From contig NZ_BAABED010000001.1 in NCBI RefSeq assembly GCF_039539965.1, positions 4,650,001 to 4,714,000 of the forward strand: a DNA stretch of 64,000 nt, written 5' to 3'. The notes under the pieces are model-generated. The model was given only the letters and a program-made list of their open reading frames with translations. It was not told the DNA's origin and searched no databases. Of this stretch, positions 50,655 through 59,610 are shown one piece after another (the first letter of the stretch is position 1; each line of letters opens with the position of its first letter). This stretch comes from Arthrobacter methylotrophus (lineage in GTDB: Bacteria > Actinomycetota > Actinomycetes > Actinomycetales > Micrococcaceae). The position numbers were made by a program, and so were the translations under genes.

Positions 50655-50963
50655 ATGAGCGTTACATTGATGCCGGTCGGTGGACCGGATGTGGATTCCG
50701 AAGTGTGTACTTCACGCGCAGGGGAAGTGCAGCAGCTCGCATGGCGGATGACCGTCTGTGCAGACCAAGTTGATGCCGTGCTTGCCAAGCTGGCGCAGCT
50801 ACAACTGAATCAATGGGAGTCCCCGGCCGGCCGTGCCTACCGGACCACCATTGCGTTGCAAGCCGCTTCCCTCCGACGGGGGCGTGATGCTTTAAGCGAG
50901 GCCGCTGCAGCAACGCTTCGGCACGCCGCGAAACTGACATCGAACACCCCGTCCGGCTTCTGA
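50655..50963 (+). CDS. Small WXG-like helical protein
   Basis: A 102-residue protein predicted to be two helices joined by a turn: RAGEVQQLAWRMTVCADQVD and AKLAQLQLN, turn WESPAGRAYR at 54-63, then ALQAASLRRGRDALSEAAAA. The W-x-S-x-A/G turn at mid-length is that of WXG100 (ESAT-6-like) proteins, substrates or partners of type VII secretion. No signal peptide. It overlaps the next gene by one base (TGATG), so the two are co-translated. No secretion machinery is in the window. Confidence 0.65.
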   Translation: MSVTLMPVGGPDVDSEVCTSRAGEVQQLAWRMTVCADQVDAVLAKLAQLQLNQWESPAGRAYRTTIALQAASLRRGRDALSEAAAATLRHAAKLTSNTPSGF

Positions 50964-52384
50964 TGGCCGAGATCGCTCCCGTGGGTGGCGGTACGGCACC
51001 CCATCCCCAACCTCCGGGGCCGGATGGGACCCTGCGCATCCGCGGCGGCGTCGGCGGAATCAACTTCCAGTTTGAAGAGTTGCTTGCTGGCGCGGCCGCC
51101 CTGGACGAACTTGTACTCCAATTGCAGGCTGTTGAGAGGGAGGCTGAGGCGGTGCGAACTGCCCTATTCCCTTACCAGGCTTCCTCCTACGGGAGCGGAA
51201 GCAACGCCATTATTGCCGTCGGGGAAAGCGGCAGGGACATTGGGCGCGTCCGCGAACAGCTTCAGCGGATCGGCAGCGACGTCAGGGCAAGCCACAGGGA
51301 ATATGAGTTTGCGGAATCGCATCTGGCTATCAGGCTGCGAACGGGCATGGGACTGCCGGTCCTCAGCGACGGTCCGAATCGCTTGGATCTTGGCGCGCGG
51401 GGCGCCACTGAAGGAATTGTCCAGGATCTGCCCCGGATCTTGGCATCGATGATGGGGCTACCGCCGGTAGCCGCCAACCTCGTAGGTGCCATCGTTGGAC
51501 CAACCGACGTCGGCGCCGTTGTCAGGACCATCGCCGCAATTCCGGCGTTTGACTTCCTCAAGCCCCGCCCCATTACGGTCAGCGGTGGCGGGACCATCAG
51601 CAAGAGCGTGGACCTGTCAGCGGCAGGAATGTTGGAGGAACTGAGGCACGTATCGGCTGGTTCGGAGGGCGAAATTGCGGTCGTGCAGGTGGACAAGGAC
51701 GGAGAACGGGCTTGGGTGGTATTGATCCCGGGTACCCAGCTTGGCAACCCTCCAGGGGGGAGCAATCCGTGGGACGAGGCCGGTATTGCCGACGCACTGG
51801 GCTACAACTCGAAGGAAACCAGCAAAGCCATCCGGCAGGCGTTGCTCGAGGCGGGTGCGGTGGCGGGCGAGACGGTGGTGGCCGTGGGCCACAGCCAGGG
51901 CGGGATCCATGCCATGAATCTGAGCCAAGACAAGGCGTTCCTTGCCGAGTACAACCTCAAGTTCGTCGTAACGGCTGGATCACCTGTCGGGGGAATCACG
52001 CCGCAGGCCGGGATCGGAAGCTTGCACTTGGAGCACGAACACGATGTAGTCCCGGGCGCTGACGGCAAAGTGAACTCGGATACCAAGGACAGAGTCACTG
52101 TCACCATGACCAACCCGGTGGATCTGGCACCGGGTGAAAACCTGCCGATCGGTCCAGCACACAAGCTTTCCGGTTATGAGGAAGGGGCAAAACTGGTGCA
52201 GCTCAGTTCTGATCCTTCGCTCGTGGCATCCACAGCCGCTCTGGGCGGGTTGCTAGGCGTTGGGGGAATGGCCAAGGTAAGCAGATTCAAGCTGAGCCGT
52301 GACGCTCCACAGCCCGCGGCCACCCCGTCGCGAACTAAGCCAGCCGTTCCCTCAGACATCCGTTCAGGATCGGGAGCGCGGTGA
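50963..52384 (+). CDS. Helical N-terminal domain plus GHSQGG esterase/lipase domain
   Basis: A 473-residue protein. Residues about 30-125 (FEELLAGAAALDELVLQLQA and following) form long amphipathic helices that could pair with the small WXG-like protein encoded just upstream. Residues about 200-440 form an alpha/beta hydrolase: nucleophile Ser311 in AVGHSQGGIHA, likely Asp361 in EHDVVPGADG and His400 in PAHKLSGY. There is no classical signal peptide, and the C-terminus is proline-rich and flexible. Candidate type-VII-exported esterase or toxin-like effector; this is inference. Confidence 0.72.
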   Translation: MAEIAPVGGGTAPHPQPPGPDGTLRIRGGVGGINFQFEELLAGAAALDELVLQLQAVEREAEAVRTALFPYQASSYGSGSNAIIAVGESGRDIGRVREQLQRIGSDVRASHREYEFAESHLAIRLRTGMGLPVLSDGPNRLDLGARGATEGIVQDLPRILASMMGLPPVAANLVGAIVGPTDVGAVVRTIAAIPAFDFLKPRPITVSGGGTISKSVDLSAAGMLEELRHVSAGSEGEIAVVQVDKDGERAWVVLIPGTQLGNPPGGSNPWDEAGIADALGYNSKETSKAIRQALLEAGAVAGETVVAVGHSQGGIHAMNLSQDKAFLAEYNLKFVVTAGSPVGGITPQAGIGSLHLEHEHDVVPGADGKVNSDTKDRVTVTMTNPVDLAPGENLPIGPAHKLSGYEEGAKLVQLSSDPSLVASTAALGGLLGVGGMAKVSRFKLSRDAPQPAATPSRTKPAVPSDIRSGSGAR

Positions 52385-52410
52385 GGCACGACGGTGAGAC
52401 TCAGGGCCTT

Positions 52411-52839
52411 CTACCGCCTGTTGGCGCCTGGAATCCAGCTTGCCACCATGGAGATCAGGCTGATGATGATCGCCGCGAGAACCGCGGTCCAGAAAAAGTT
52501 GTCGATGGTGAGGTGCACCGGTGTGTAGCTGCTCAACCAGGCTGTGAGGGAGAGCATGGCCGCGTTGATGACAATCGTGAACAGGCCGAGCGTGAGGACC
52601 GTGATCGGGAGCGAAAGCAGACTGACCAAAGGCCGGACCAACGCATTGACGATGCCGAAAATCAGGCCTATGAAAAGGTACGCAAGAACCAAGCCCAAGG
52701 TGTCGCCGCCTTGGGTGACCCCCGCTTTGTTGACTGCGTTGGTGGTCGCCGAGGTGGAAATATCCATCCCGGGCAGAATCCAGCTGGCAACCCAGAGGGC
52801 CAGGCCGTTGATCAGGACACGCACAATGAATGAACCCAT
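52411..52839 (-). CDS. Phage holin family 4-like membrane protein
   Basis: A 142-residue protein with four transmembrane helices: VRVLINGLALWVASWILPG, LVLAYLFIGLIFGIVNALVR, LPITVLTLGLFTIVINAAML and FFWTAVLAAIIISLISMVAS. This is the pattern of the widespread chromosomal mycobacterial-type 'holin superfamily IV' proteins, here without phage neighbours, so it is not evidence of a prophage. Function unknown. It is convergent with the esterase gene and divergent from hisC. Confidence 0.85.
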   Translation of the reverse strand: MGSFIVRVLINGLALWVASWILPGMDISTSATTNAVNKAGVTQGGDTLGLVLAYLFIGLIFGIVNALVRPLVSLLSLPITVLTLGLFTIVINAAMLSLTAWLSSYTPVHLTIDNFFWTAVLAAIIISLISMVASWIPGANRR

Positions 52840-52913
52840 GCGCCCATGCTTTCACATGCGCAGTCTGGTCGGCTCGCCCGCATGGCTCGAAGCCCTACAA
52901 GTAGGCTGGTGTC

Positions 52914-54032
52914 ATGAATTCTTCTGACAACGCACCGGTGGGGGTGCGTCCCCGCCCGGTGGTGGACAGGCTCCCTAAATATGCTGCAGGCAAGCCGCCT
53001 GTAGCGATAGAAGGCCTTACCAGCTACAAACTGTCGTCCAACGAAAACCCGCTGCCGCCGATTCCCGCTGTGCTTCAGGCAATTGCCGATCAGTCGGATA
53101 TCAACCGGTACCCGGACCCCTTGTCCACCAAGTTGCGCACGGCCCTCGCTGACTTCTTGGAAATCCCCGCTGACGACGTCGTCACCGGAGCCGGAAGCCT
53201 CGGCGCGCTGAACCAGATCCTTTCAACGTTTGCGGGACAGAATCACGACGGCAAGGCCGATGAGGTCATCTACGCCTGGCGCTCGTTCGAGGCCTACCCC
53301 ATCAGCGTGGGGCTTGTCGGGGCTGAGAGTGTGCAGATCCCGCTACTTTCCGACGGACGGCACGATCTTGAAGCCATGGCGGCTGCTGTTACCGTCCGCA
53401 CCAAGGTGATTTTGCTCTGCACGCCTAACAACCCCACAGGCCCTATCCTCACCGCGGAGGAAACCGAAAGGTTCATCCAATCCGTACCGACGGGCGTCGT
53501 TGTTGTTATCGACGAGGCCTACCAGGAGTTTGTCAGGGACGAGAATGCCGTGGACGGCATCAAGCTGTACCGCAAGTATCCCAACGTCGTTGTTCTCCGT
53601 ACGTTCTCCAAGGCACACGGCCTCGCAGGGCTCCGCGTTGGATACAGCGTTTCCGGTCCGGACCTCACCCAGCATCTGCGCGTGGCCGCCACGCCGTTTG
53701 CGGTTTCGCAAATCGCCGAACGCGCAGCCATCACCTCGCTGGAGAATTTCGACCAGGTTGTTGAAAGGGTACAAAGCCTGGTTGACGAGCGGGACCGGGT
53801 GACGGTAGGACTCCGGGAGTTGGGATGGTTCGTTCCTGAGGCCCAAGGCAACTTCGTGTGGCTGAACCTGGGAGAGAACAGTGCCGAATTTGCTGGACTA
53901 GCAGCCGAGCGGGCGTTGTCCGTGCGGGCCTTCGGCAACGAAGGCGTCCGGGTCAGCATAGGAGAGGTTGAAGCCAATACTCGATTCCTCGAGCTCTGTG
54001 CTTCCTATACAAAAGCGCCGCAGGCTTCCTAG
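52914..54032 (+). CDS. hisC: Histidinol-phosphate aminotransferase
   Basis: A 372-residue fold-type I PLP enzyme. PLP lysine is Lys233 in RTFSKAHGLAGLRVGYS. SSNENPLPP, CTPNNPTGP and VVIDEAYQEFV are typical HisC/aromatic-aminotransferase segments. It transaminates imidazole-acetol phosphate to histidinol phosphate; some actinobacterial copies act mainly on aromatic amino acids (often named Pat), and since it stands alone outside a his operon, that role is possible. Followed by two palindromes. Confidence 0.87.
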   Translation: MNSSDNAPVGVRPRPVVDRLPKYAAGKPPVAIEGLTSYKLSSNENPLPPIPAVLQAIADQSDINRYPDPLSTKLRTALADFLEIPADDVVTGAGSLGALNQILSTFAGQNHDGKADEVIYAWRSFEAYPISVGLVGAESVQIPLLSDGRHDLEAMAAAVTVRTKVILLCTPNNPTGPILTAEETERFIQSVPTGVVVVIDEAYQEFVRDENAVDGIKLYRKYPNVVVLRTFSKAHGLAGLRVGYSVSGPDLTQHLRVAATPFAVSQIAERAAITSLENFDQVVERVQSLVDERDRVTVGLRELGWFVPEAQGNFVWLNLGENSAEFAGLAAERALSVRAFGNEGVRVSIGEVEANTRFLELCASYTKAPQAS

Positions 54033-54052
54033 CGGTTAACAAATGCCCCTGC

Positions 54053-54080
54053 GTCCCTTACTGCGGATAAAGTAAGGGAC
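54053..54080 (+). terminator. Hairpin after hisC
   Basis: GTCCCTTACT (54053-54062) pairs perfectly with AGTAAGGGAC (54071-54080) around an 8-base loop, 21 bases after the hisC stop. No T run follows, so termination is likely but not certain. Confidence 0.55.
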
Positions 54081-54090
54081 GAAAGCCAAG

Positions 54091-54128
54091 ATATGCCGAT
54101 TCGGGAATGCATTCCCGAATCGGCATAT
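54091..54128. promoter_or_regulatory. 38-base perfect palindrome before the 2-oxoacid dehydrogenase operon
   Basis: The half-site ATATGCCGATTCGGGAATG (54091-54109) is mirrored exactly by the next 19 bases, with no spacer. It lies 49-86 bases before the E1alpha ATG, in the promoter or leader region. It could bind a dimeric or tetrameric regulator, or form a cruciform or RNA stem. No regulator gene adjoins it. Confidence 0.65.
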
Positions 54129-54176
54129 ATCAGCGAATATTGCTCAGCGTCGGGCTGCAGCAGGCAAGGAGACGGA

Positions 54177-55388
54177 ATGGGCGCAACTCAATTGCCCACG
54201 CCCGGGACCAACGGCGCGGCGGTGGATCAGCAGGTTCCCTCGGGGTGCGTCTTGAGCGATCCCGCAGCCGAGATGATCCAGCTGCTGGGGCCGGACGGCA
54301 AGTTAGGAACCGATCCTGTCTTCTCGGACTACGCCAAGCGCCTTGAACCTGGGCAGCTGCGGGGTTTCTACGCCGACATGGCCAAAGTACGCCGTTTCGA
54401 TCAGGAGGCCACGGCCCTCCAGCGCCAGGGCGAGCTTGCTCTTTGGGTTCCCCTGACCGGACAAGAGGCCGCCCAGATCGGTTCCGGACGTGCCACCCAG
54501 CGGCAGGACTACATCTTTCCCACGTACCGGGAGCACGGCGTTGCGTTGACCCGGGATGTGGATCTGGCCGAACTCTTGAAGCTGTTCCGCGGAATTTCGA
54601 ATGGCGGCTGGGACCCCACCGAGAATAACTTCCATCTCTACACGCTGGTCCTGGCGGCCCAGACGCTCCATTCCGTTGGCTACGCGATGGGCATTCAGCG
54701 GGATCAGAAGCTCGCGGAAGCCGGCGGTTCCAACGAACCGAAGGCTGCTGTTGTTGCCTATTTCGGCGACGGCGCCAGCTCCGAAGGAGATGTCCACGAA
54801 TCCATGGTCTTCGCAGCGTCTTACAACGCTCCCGTGGTGTTCTTCTGCCAGAACAATCACTGGGCCATCTCAGTCCCTACCGAGGTCCAGACCAAGGTTC
54901 CCCTGTTCAACCGGGCCAAGGGATACGGCTTCCCGGGAATCCGGGTGGATGGAAACGACGTCATCGCGGTCCACGCAGTCACTGAATGGGCGCTCGAACA
55001 CGCACGGGAGGGTCGCGGGCCTGTGCTCATTGAGGCATACACCTACCGCGTCGGTGCCCACACCACGGCGGACGATCCCACCAAGTACCGCGACTCGGCG
55101 GAAGAGGTCGCCTGGCGGGGCAAGGATCCGTTGGATCGCTTGGAAAAATACCTCCGAAGCGAAGGCTTGGCCGACGACGCTTTCTTCGAGGAAGTCAGGG
55201 TTGACGGGGACAAACTCGCAGCCCACGTCCGTAGCACCACCCAAAGCCTTACGGGCCCGAACATCCGCGAGTCGTTTGCCGGTGTCTACGCCGAGCCGCA
55301 CCCGCTGGTGGCTGAGGAACTTGCTTGGTTCGAAGAATACTCCGCCGGATTCGAAGCCGACGACGAAGAGGAGGCCGGCAACCGATGA
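54177..55388 (+). CDS. 2-oxoacid dehydrogenase E1 component, alpha subunit (branched-chain type)
   Basis: A 403-residue TPP-dependent E1alpha. The TPP-binding motif GDGASSEGDVHESMVFA leads to NNHWAISVPT, the standard end of the motif. WVPLTGQEAAQIGSGRA and FPTYREHGVAL bind the substrate region, and the phosphorylation-loop equivalent is YRVGAHTTADDPTKYRD. The start at 54177 has AAGGAG upstream and is preferred to a frame beginning within the palindrome. Actinobacteria use a homodimeric AceE for pyruvate, so this heteromeric complex probably oxidises branched-chain 2-oxoacids. It overlaps E1beta by four bases. Confidence 0.92.
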   Translation: MGATQLPTPGTNGAAVDQQVPSGCVLSDPAAEMIQLLGPDGKLGTDPVFSDYAKRLEPGQLRGFYADMAKVRRFDQEATALQRQGELALWVPLTGQEAAQIGSGRATQRQDYIFPTYREHGVALTRDVDLAELLKLFRGISNGGWDPTENNFHLYTLVLAAQTLHSVGYAMGIQRDQKLAEAGGSNEPKAAVVAYFGDGASSEGDVHESMVFAASYNAPVVFFCQNNHWAISVPTEVQTKVPLFNRAKGYGFPGIRVDGNDVIAVHAVTEWALEHAREGRGPVLIEAYTYRVGAHTTADDPTKYRDSAEEVAWRGKDPLDRLEKYLRSEGLADDAFFEEVRVDGDKLAAHVRSTTQSLTGPNIRESFAGVYAEPHPLVAEELAWFEEYSAGFEADDEEEAGNR

Positions 55389-56365
55389 CCACCATGACCA
55401 TCGCCAAGGCCATCAACGAGGGCCTGCGTGCTTCCCTCACCAACAACCCGAAATCCCTGCTCATGGGAGAAGACATCGGACCGCTGGGCGGCGTCTACCG
55501 TGTGACTGATGGCCTCATCAAGGAGTTCGGGGCAGACCGGGTCGTGGATACCCCTCTGGCGGAGTCCGGCATCGTCGGCACCGCGATAGGGTTGGCGCTC
55601 CGCGGCTACCGGCCCATTTGCGAAATCCAGTTCGACGGCTTTGTCTTCCCCGGATTCAACCAGATCACCACGCAGCTGGCCAAGATGCATTCGCGCAGCG
55701 CGGGCAAGCTGACTGTTCCTGTGGTCATCCGGATTCCCTATGGCGGCGGTATCGGCTCGATAGAACATCATTCGGAATCACCGGAAGCCCTGTTCGCCCA
55801 CACTGCGGGCCTGCGCATCATCACGCCCTCCAATGCGCACGACGCCTACTGGATGATCCAGCAAGCCGTTGACTGCACGGACCCGGTCATCTTCTTTGAA
55901 CCCAAGCGCCGATACTGGCTCAAGGGCGAGGTAGACACCGAAAATCCCGGACCGGCGTCGGACCCGTTCCAGGCGCACATCCTTCGCGAAGGTTCCGACG
56001 CCACGATCGTGGCTTACGGTCCGCTGGTTCCGGTCGCACTGGCTGCCGCAGCCGCGGCGCAAGAGGATGGACATAGCGTAGAGGTGATCGATCTTCGCTC
56101 GATTTCCCCCATCGACTTCGACACAGTCACGGCATCCGTCAAGAAGACCGGCCGCTTGATCGTTGCGCACGAGGCGCCGACGTTCGGTGGGATCGGCGGC
56201 GAGATCGCTGCGCGGATCAGCGAGCGTGCATTCCTGCATCTTGAGGCTCCGGTGATCCGCGTGGGCGGTTTCCACATGCCGTATCCCGTGGCGAAGGTGG
56301 AAGAGGACTACTTGCCGGACATCGACAAGATCCTCGAAGCCTTGGACCGTTCCCTGGCGTACTAG
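55385..56365 (+). CDS. 2-oxoacid dehydrogenase E1 component, beta subunit
   Basis: A 326-residue E1beta subunit: TIAKAINEGLRASL, LLMGEDIGPLGGVYRVT, DTPLAESGIVGTAIGLAL and KLTVPVVIRIPYGGGIGSIEHHS, all conserved. The C-terminal half has VIDLRSISPIDFDTV and VGGFHMPYPVAKVEEDYLP. Together with E1alpha it decarboxylates the 2-oxoacid and transfers the acyl group to the E2 lipoyl arm. The ATG at 55385 lies in the E1alpha stop (ATGA). Confidence 0.94.
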   Translation: MTTMTIAKAINEGLRASLTNNPKSLLMGEDIGPLGGVYRVTDGLIKEFGADRVVDTPLAESGIVGTAIGLALRGYRPICEIQFDGFVFPGFNQITTQLAKMHSRSAGKLTVPVVIRIPYGGGIGSIEHHSESPEALFAHTAGLRIITPSNAHDAYWMIQQAVDCTDPVIFFEPKRRYWLKGEVDTENPGPASDPFQAHILREGSDATIVAYGPLVPVALAAAAAAQEDGHSVEVIDLRSISPIDFDTVTASVKKTGRLIVAHEAPTFGGIGGEIAARISERAFLHLEAPVIRVGGFHMPYPVAKVEEDYLPDIDKILEALDRSLAY

Positions 56366-56422
56366 CCGCCCCTGATTGCACCCGCCGCCCTGCGGACGGG
56401 TCAGCCGAGATCGAGGACCTAA

Positions 56423-58018
56423 GTGACTGTTAAGAAATTCAACCTGCCGGACGTCGGCGAAGGCCTGACTGAAGCGGAAATTGTCTCCTGGAAGGTCAAG
56501 CCCGGCGACACTGTGGCGATCAACGACGTCATTTGTGAAATCGAGACCGCCAAGTCCCTTGTGGAATTACCGTCCCCGTATGCCGGGACGGTGGCTGAAT
56601 TGCTCGTCGCCGAAGGCATCACGGTCGAAGTGGGAACCGCGATTATCGGCATTTCGGACCTTGCCGCGGGAGAGCCAGAGCCCAACCTAACGCCCGCAGC
56701 GCCCACGGCCGCACCCGCCGTTACGCAACAAACTACGCAACCAGCCGCAGAACCGCTCGCCGAGACCTTGATGTACGGCAACTTACCCGACGACGCCGTA
56801 CCGTCCGACGCTGGGCCTGCCGCCAGCCCGCTGGTCGGTTCCGGTCCCAAGGCCGACGCCGTCAAGCGCCGCCCGCGTAAGCGCCCGGAAGGTGTCGGTG
56901 AGCCAGCCGCATCCGTCCTGCCAGCGCAGGCTCGCGCCTCAACGACGGCGCCCGCCGTCGTTGAGCCCGTGGTCGAACCCACCGTTCCGGCCCTTCCGCT
57001 GCGCACCATCGCCGAACAACAGCCCCCCACCGCAAACCAGGGAGCGGCAGACCAGGGAGCGGCAAGCCAGGCGCCGGGCTTCACCACCGGACTTGGTGCA
57101 ACGGTCAGCGGCCTCGTCTACCGGGTGTTGGCCAAGCCTCCTGTGCGCAAGATTGCCCGAGATCTTGGCATTGACCTCGCCGACGTCGTTCCTACGGGAG
57201 CCCGCGGCGAAGTGACGCGTGACGATCTGGTCAGTTACCAGGCGCAGCGCGATGCCGAGGTGGACCAAGCAGACAGGTTCTGGGGTGCGTCCAAGAAACC
57301 GCAGGACCAGCGCGTGGAACGGATCCCCGTCAAGGGCGTCCGCAAGGCCACTGCCAAGGCCATGGTGGAATCGGCCTTCACGGCGCCGCATGTGAGTATC
57401 TTCGTCGACGTCGATGCCAGCCGCACCATGGAATTCGTGAAGCGGCTCAAGGCCTCCAGGGACTTCGAGGGCATCAAGGTGTCGCCGTTGCTGATCCTCT
57501 CCAAAGCCGTCATCTGGGCGGCGGCCCGCAACCCGAGCGTCAACGCGACGTGGGTGGAGAACGCCGACGGCAAGGGCGGTGCGGAGATCCACGTCAAGCA
57601 CTTCATGAACCTGGGAATTGCCGCGGCCACGCCGCGCGGACTCATGGTGCCCAACATCAAGGATGCGCAGGACCTTTCCCTCAAGGAACTGGCCCTCGCG
57701 CTCAACGAACTGGCCAGCACGGCGCGGGCGGGCAGGACGCAGCCTTCGGCAATGCAGGGTGGTTCGCTGACCATCACCAATGTCGGGGCGCTCGGTATCG
57801 ACACGGGAACGCCCATCATCAATCCGGGTGAGGTCGCGATCGTCGCGTTCGGCACCATCAAGCAAAAGCCGTGGGTGCTCGACGGCGAAGTCATCCCGCG
57901 GTGGATTACCACGCTTGGTGGCTCGTTCGACCACCGTGTGGTGGACGGGGACCTCTCCGCCCGCTTCATGGCGGACGTAGCATCCATTCTCGAAGAACCG
58001 GCGCTGTTGCTTGACTGA
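56423..58018 (+). CDS. Dihydrolipoamide acyltransferase (E2) of the same complex
   Basis: A 531-residue E2. The lipoyl domain has Lys44 in [15 protein letters not shown] long Ala/Pro/Thr/Val-rich linker (about 85-215) follows. The E3-binding domain is [20 protein letters not shown] with [13 protein letters not shown], and the acyltransferase domain ends at [15 protein letters not shown] with catalytic His504. One lipoyl domain is present. The VELPSP form around the lipoyl lysine favours a branched-chain complex. It starts with GTG, 57 bases after E1beta. No E3 gene is here, so lipoamide dehydrogenase must come from elsewhere. Confidence 0.94.
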   Translation: MTVKKFNLPDVGEGLTEAEIVSWKVKPGDTVAINDVICEIETAKSLVELPSPYAGTVAELLVAEGITVEVGTAIIGISDLAAGEPEPNLTPAAPTAAPAVTQQTTQPAAEPLAETLMYGNLPDDAVPSDAGPAASPLVGSGPKADAVKRRPRKRPEGVGEPAASVLPAQARASTTAPAVVEPVVEPTVPALPLRTIAEQQPPTANQGAADQGAASQAPGFTTGLGATVSGLVYRVLAKPPVRKIARDLGIDLADVVPTGARGEVTRDDLVSYQAQRDAEVDQADRFWGASKKPQDQRVERIPVKGVRKATAKAMVESAFTAPHVSIFVDVDASRTMEFVKRLKASRDFEGIKVSPLLILSKAVIWAAARNPSVNATWVENADGKGGAEIHVKHFMNLGIAAATPRGLMVPNIKDAQDLSLKELALALNELASTARAGRTQPSAMQGGSLTITNVGALGIDTGTPIINPGEVAIVAFGTIKQKPWVLDGEVIPRWITTLGGSFDHRVVDGDLSARFMADVASILEEPALLLD

Positions 58019-58706
58019 GCAGGGCGGCGTGCGGGGACAGCGGCACGGCGACGGCGGTGCGGCGGCCCAGCCGGTGACCCACCCGGTAGCCAAGCCTGCA
58101 GTCAGGCCCGCCTCCGCGGTGCCGCACCGTGTTGCCCGGATCCTGACGGAAGTCTTCCAACCGCCCGTGGTGGTGTCCATCTTGCTGCTTGTCAGCCCTG
58201 CGGTGGAACCGGGCTTCCCGGGGACGATGTGGTTCGGGGCCCTCGGGGCGTTCTTTGTCTGCGTACTGCCGCTGGCCTATGTCCTGGCCATGGTGAGGCT
58301 CGGCAGACTGAGCGACCATCACGTCAGCGACCGCAGGGAGCGGGCACCTCTGCTGATGCTGGCACTCGTCTCCGTGGTTTTGGGGCTGTTGGTCCTGAAC
58401 GCCATCCACGCTCCGACGAGCGTTTCAGTGATGATCCTTGCGTTGATCGGCGGCATCGCGGTGTTGGCTGCGGTCAGCATTGTGTGGAAGATCAGCGGTC
58501 ATGCGTCGGCGATCTCCGCGGCCGCGGTCATTGCGGCTCTCATTTTTGGACCGGCGTGGCTGCCGTTGCTGCTTCTGGTCCCGGCGGTCGGTTGGTCGCG
58601 GGTAATGCTGCGGGACCACACGCTCGGCCAGGTCATCGCAGGCTCGTTGTTCGGCGGTGGGGTCATCGCAGGACTCTGGTGGGAACTGCGGAGTTGGCTG
58701 GTCTAG
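58011..58706 (+). CDS. PAP2-like membrane phosphatase family protein
   Basis: A 231-residue membrane protein with about six helices. [18 protein letters not shown] and [20 protein letters not shown] correspond to the second and third PAP2 motifs (S-G-H and R-x-x-x-x-x-H); the first motif is weak (the basic stretch [10 protein letters not shown]). Substrates of this family are lipid or isoprenoid phosphates. The apparent TTG start overlaps the E2 stop by eight bases; a later start is possible. Its end overlaps the convergent small gene by four bases. Confidence 0.75.
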   Translation: MTEQGGVRGQRHGDGGAAAQPVTHPVAKPAVRPASAVPHRVARILTEVFQPPVVVSILLLVSPAVEPGFPGTMWFGALGAFFVCVLPLAYVLAMVRLGRLSDHHVSDRRERAPLLMLALVSVVLGLLVLNAIHAPTSVSVMILALIGGIAVLAAVSIVWKISGHASAISAAAVIAALIFGPAWLPLLLLVPAVGWSRVMLRDHTLGQVIAGSLFGGGVIAGLWWELRSWLV

Positions 58707-59041
58707 TAGGCCGTGTAGCTGAGCGCAAGATCGCGCAGTTGCTGAGCGCCCATGCCGCCGATCATTCCAAACGACAGCAGCATGGCCAGGGTTCCAACGG
58801 CCAACATGGCGGAACTGACCGCAAGCAACAATTTCCAGTCGGAACGCATGACGCTTCGGAAAGTCTCCGGCATCTGGAGCAGTGGGGTAATCATGTTCGG
58901 GGCGCTGTCCACTGAGCCATCGTCGAGCAATGCCACGATGCGGTCATTGGCCCGGTCGAAGCGCATGGAGCTGATGTGGTTGCCGTGGCGGGCAAGCAAG
59001 ATGTCATGTCCGACGCGCTGGCGTGGCTGCAGAGTAAGCAA
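58703..59041 (-). CDS. Small hypothetical membrane protein
   Basis: A 112-residue protein with a hydrophilic N-terminal half (FDRANDRIVALLDDGSVDSA) and one long hydrophobic segment (LLLAVSSAMLAVGTLAMLLS followed by FGMIGGMG) that may span the membrane once or as a hairpin. I do not recognise the family. Codon use is like its neighbours, and the frame is well placed between real genes. Confidence 0.6.
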   Translation of the reverse strand: MLTLQPRQRVGHDILLARHGNHISSMRFDRANDRIVALLDDGSVDSAPNMITPLLQMPETFRSVMRSDWKLLLAVSSAMLAVGTLAMLLSFGMIGGMGAQQLRDLALSYTAY

Positions 59042-59060
59042 AGGGATCCCCTACGGGTTG

Positions 59061-59157
59061 TTGTGGTGGGCGGCTCACGCCCTTGGGGGCCACCTCAATT
59101 CTACCGGCAGCGTCCTAGCCGCACGGTTAAAATCGGGGTGAGACCGCCCACCACAAC
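59061..59157. other. Gap with a long-range inverted repeat
   Basis: GTTGTGGTGGGCGG (59061-59074) and CCGCCCACCACAAC (59144-59157) are exactly complementary and enclose 69 bases. The outer flanks also carry GGATCCCC-like sequence on both sides. It lies in the 140-base gap between the small membrane protein gene and the universal stress gene. A structured RNA is possible; nothing identifies it. Confidence 0.4.
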
Positions 59158-59181
59158 ACGTGATCCCCGTCAAGTGCGGGC

Positions 59182-59610
59182 TTATGGTTCGTCTGTCTTA
59201 GCGATGTAGACGTCGCACGGCGCCTTATGGGCGACCGTGTTGGCAACGCTGCCCAGGACGCGTCCCAGTCCGTGCATCCGGCGGTTGCCGACGACGATCA
59301 CTTGGGCTCCCACGCGTTCGGCTTCTTTGACCAGTGCGTCTCCGGCCTTGCCGAAGACGGCTCCATAGCTTGTGGTCAGCTGGTCGGAGGCGAGTTCCGC
59401 GGCCAAGGTGCGGGCTACCTTTTCGGCGGCGTCGGCGTCGGAGAGAATCCATTTGTCCCCTCCGCTTTCGACAACCTCCACGTGGTCACCTTCAAACGCG
59501 GTGATCACGCGCAATTCCGCACCCAATGCTGTCGCCAAATTCTTTGCTGAATCGGCGGCCCGTCTTGCTGTTTCGCTGCCGTCGACTCCGACGATGACTA
59601 TTCCGGTCAT
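59182..59610 (-). CDS. Universal stress protein, UspA family
   Basis: A 142-residue single-domain Usp: IVIVGVDGSETARRAADSA at the start and the ATP-binding element GNRRMHGLGRVLGSVAN (G-x2-G-x9-G-S form) near the C-terminus, followed by APCDVYIAK. ATP-binding Usp proteins are induced under stress or slow growth. Its start overlaps the aminotransferase stop by four bases, so both are co-transcribed. Confidence 0.93.
   Translation of the reverse strand: MTGIVIVGVDGSETARRAADSAKNLATALGAELRVITAFEGDHVEVVESGGDKWILSDADAAEKVARTLAAELASDQLTTSYGAVFGKAGDALVKEAERVGAQVIVVGNRRMHGLGRVLGSVANTVAHKAPCDVYIAKTDEP

Noticed and set aside
52411..52839. Holin-like protein as a sign of a prophage
   Set aside because: This family is a common chromosomal membrane protein in actinobacteria, and no phage structural, lysis or integrase genes are near.
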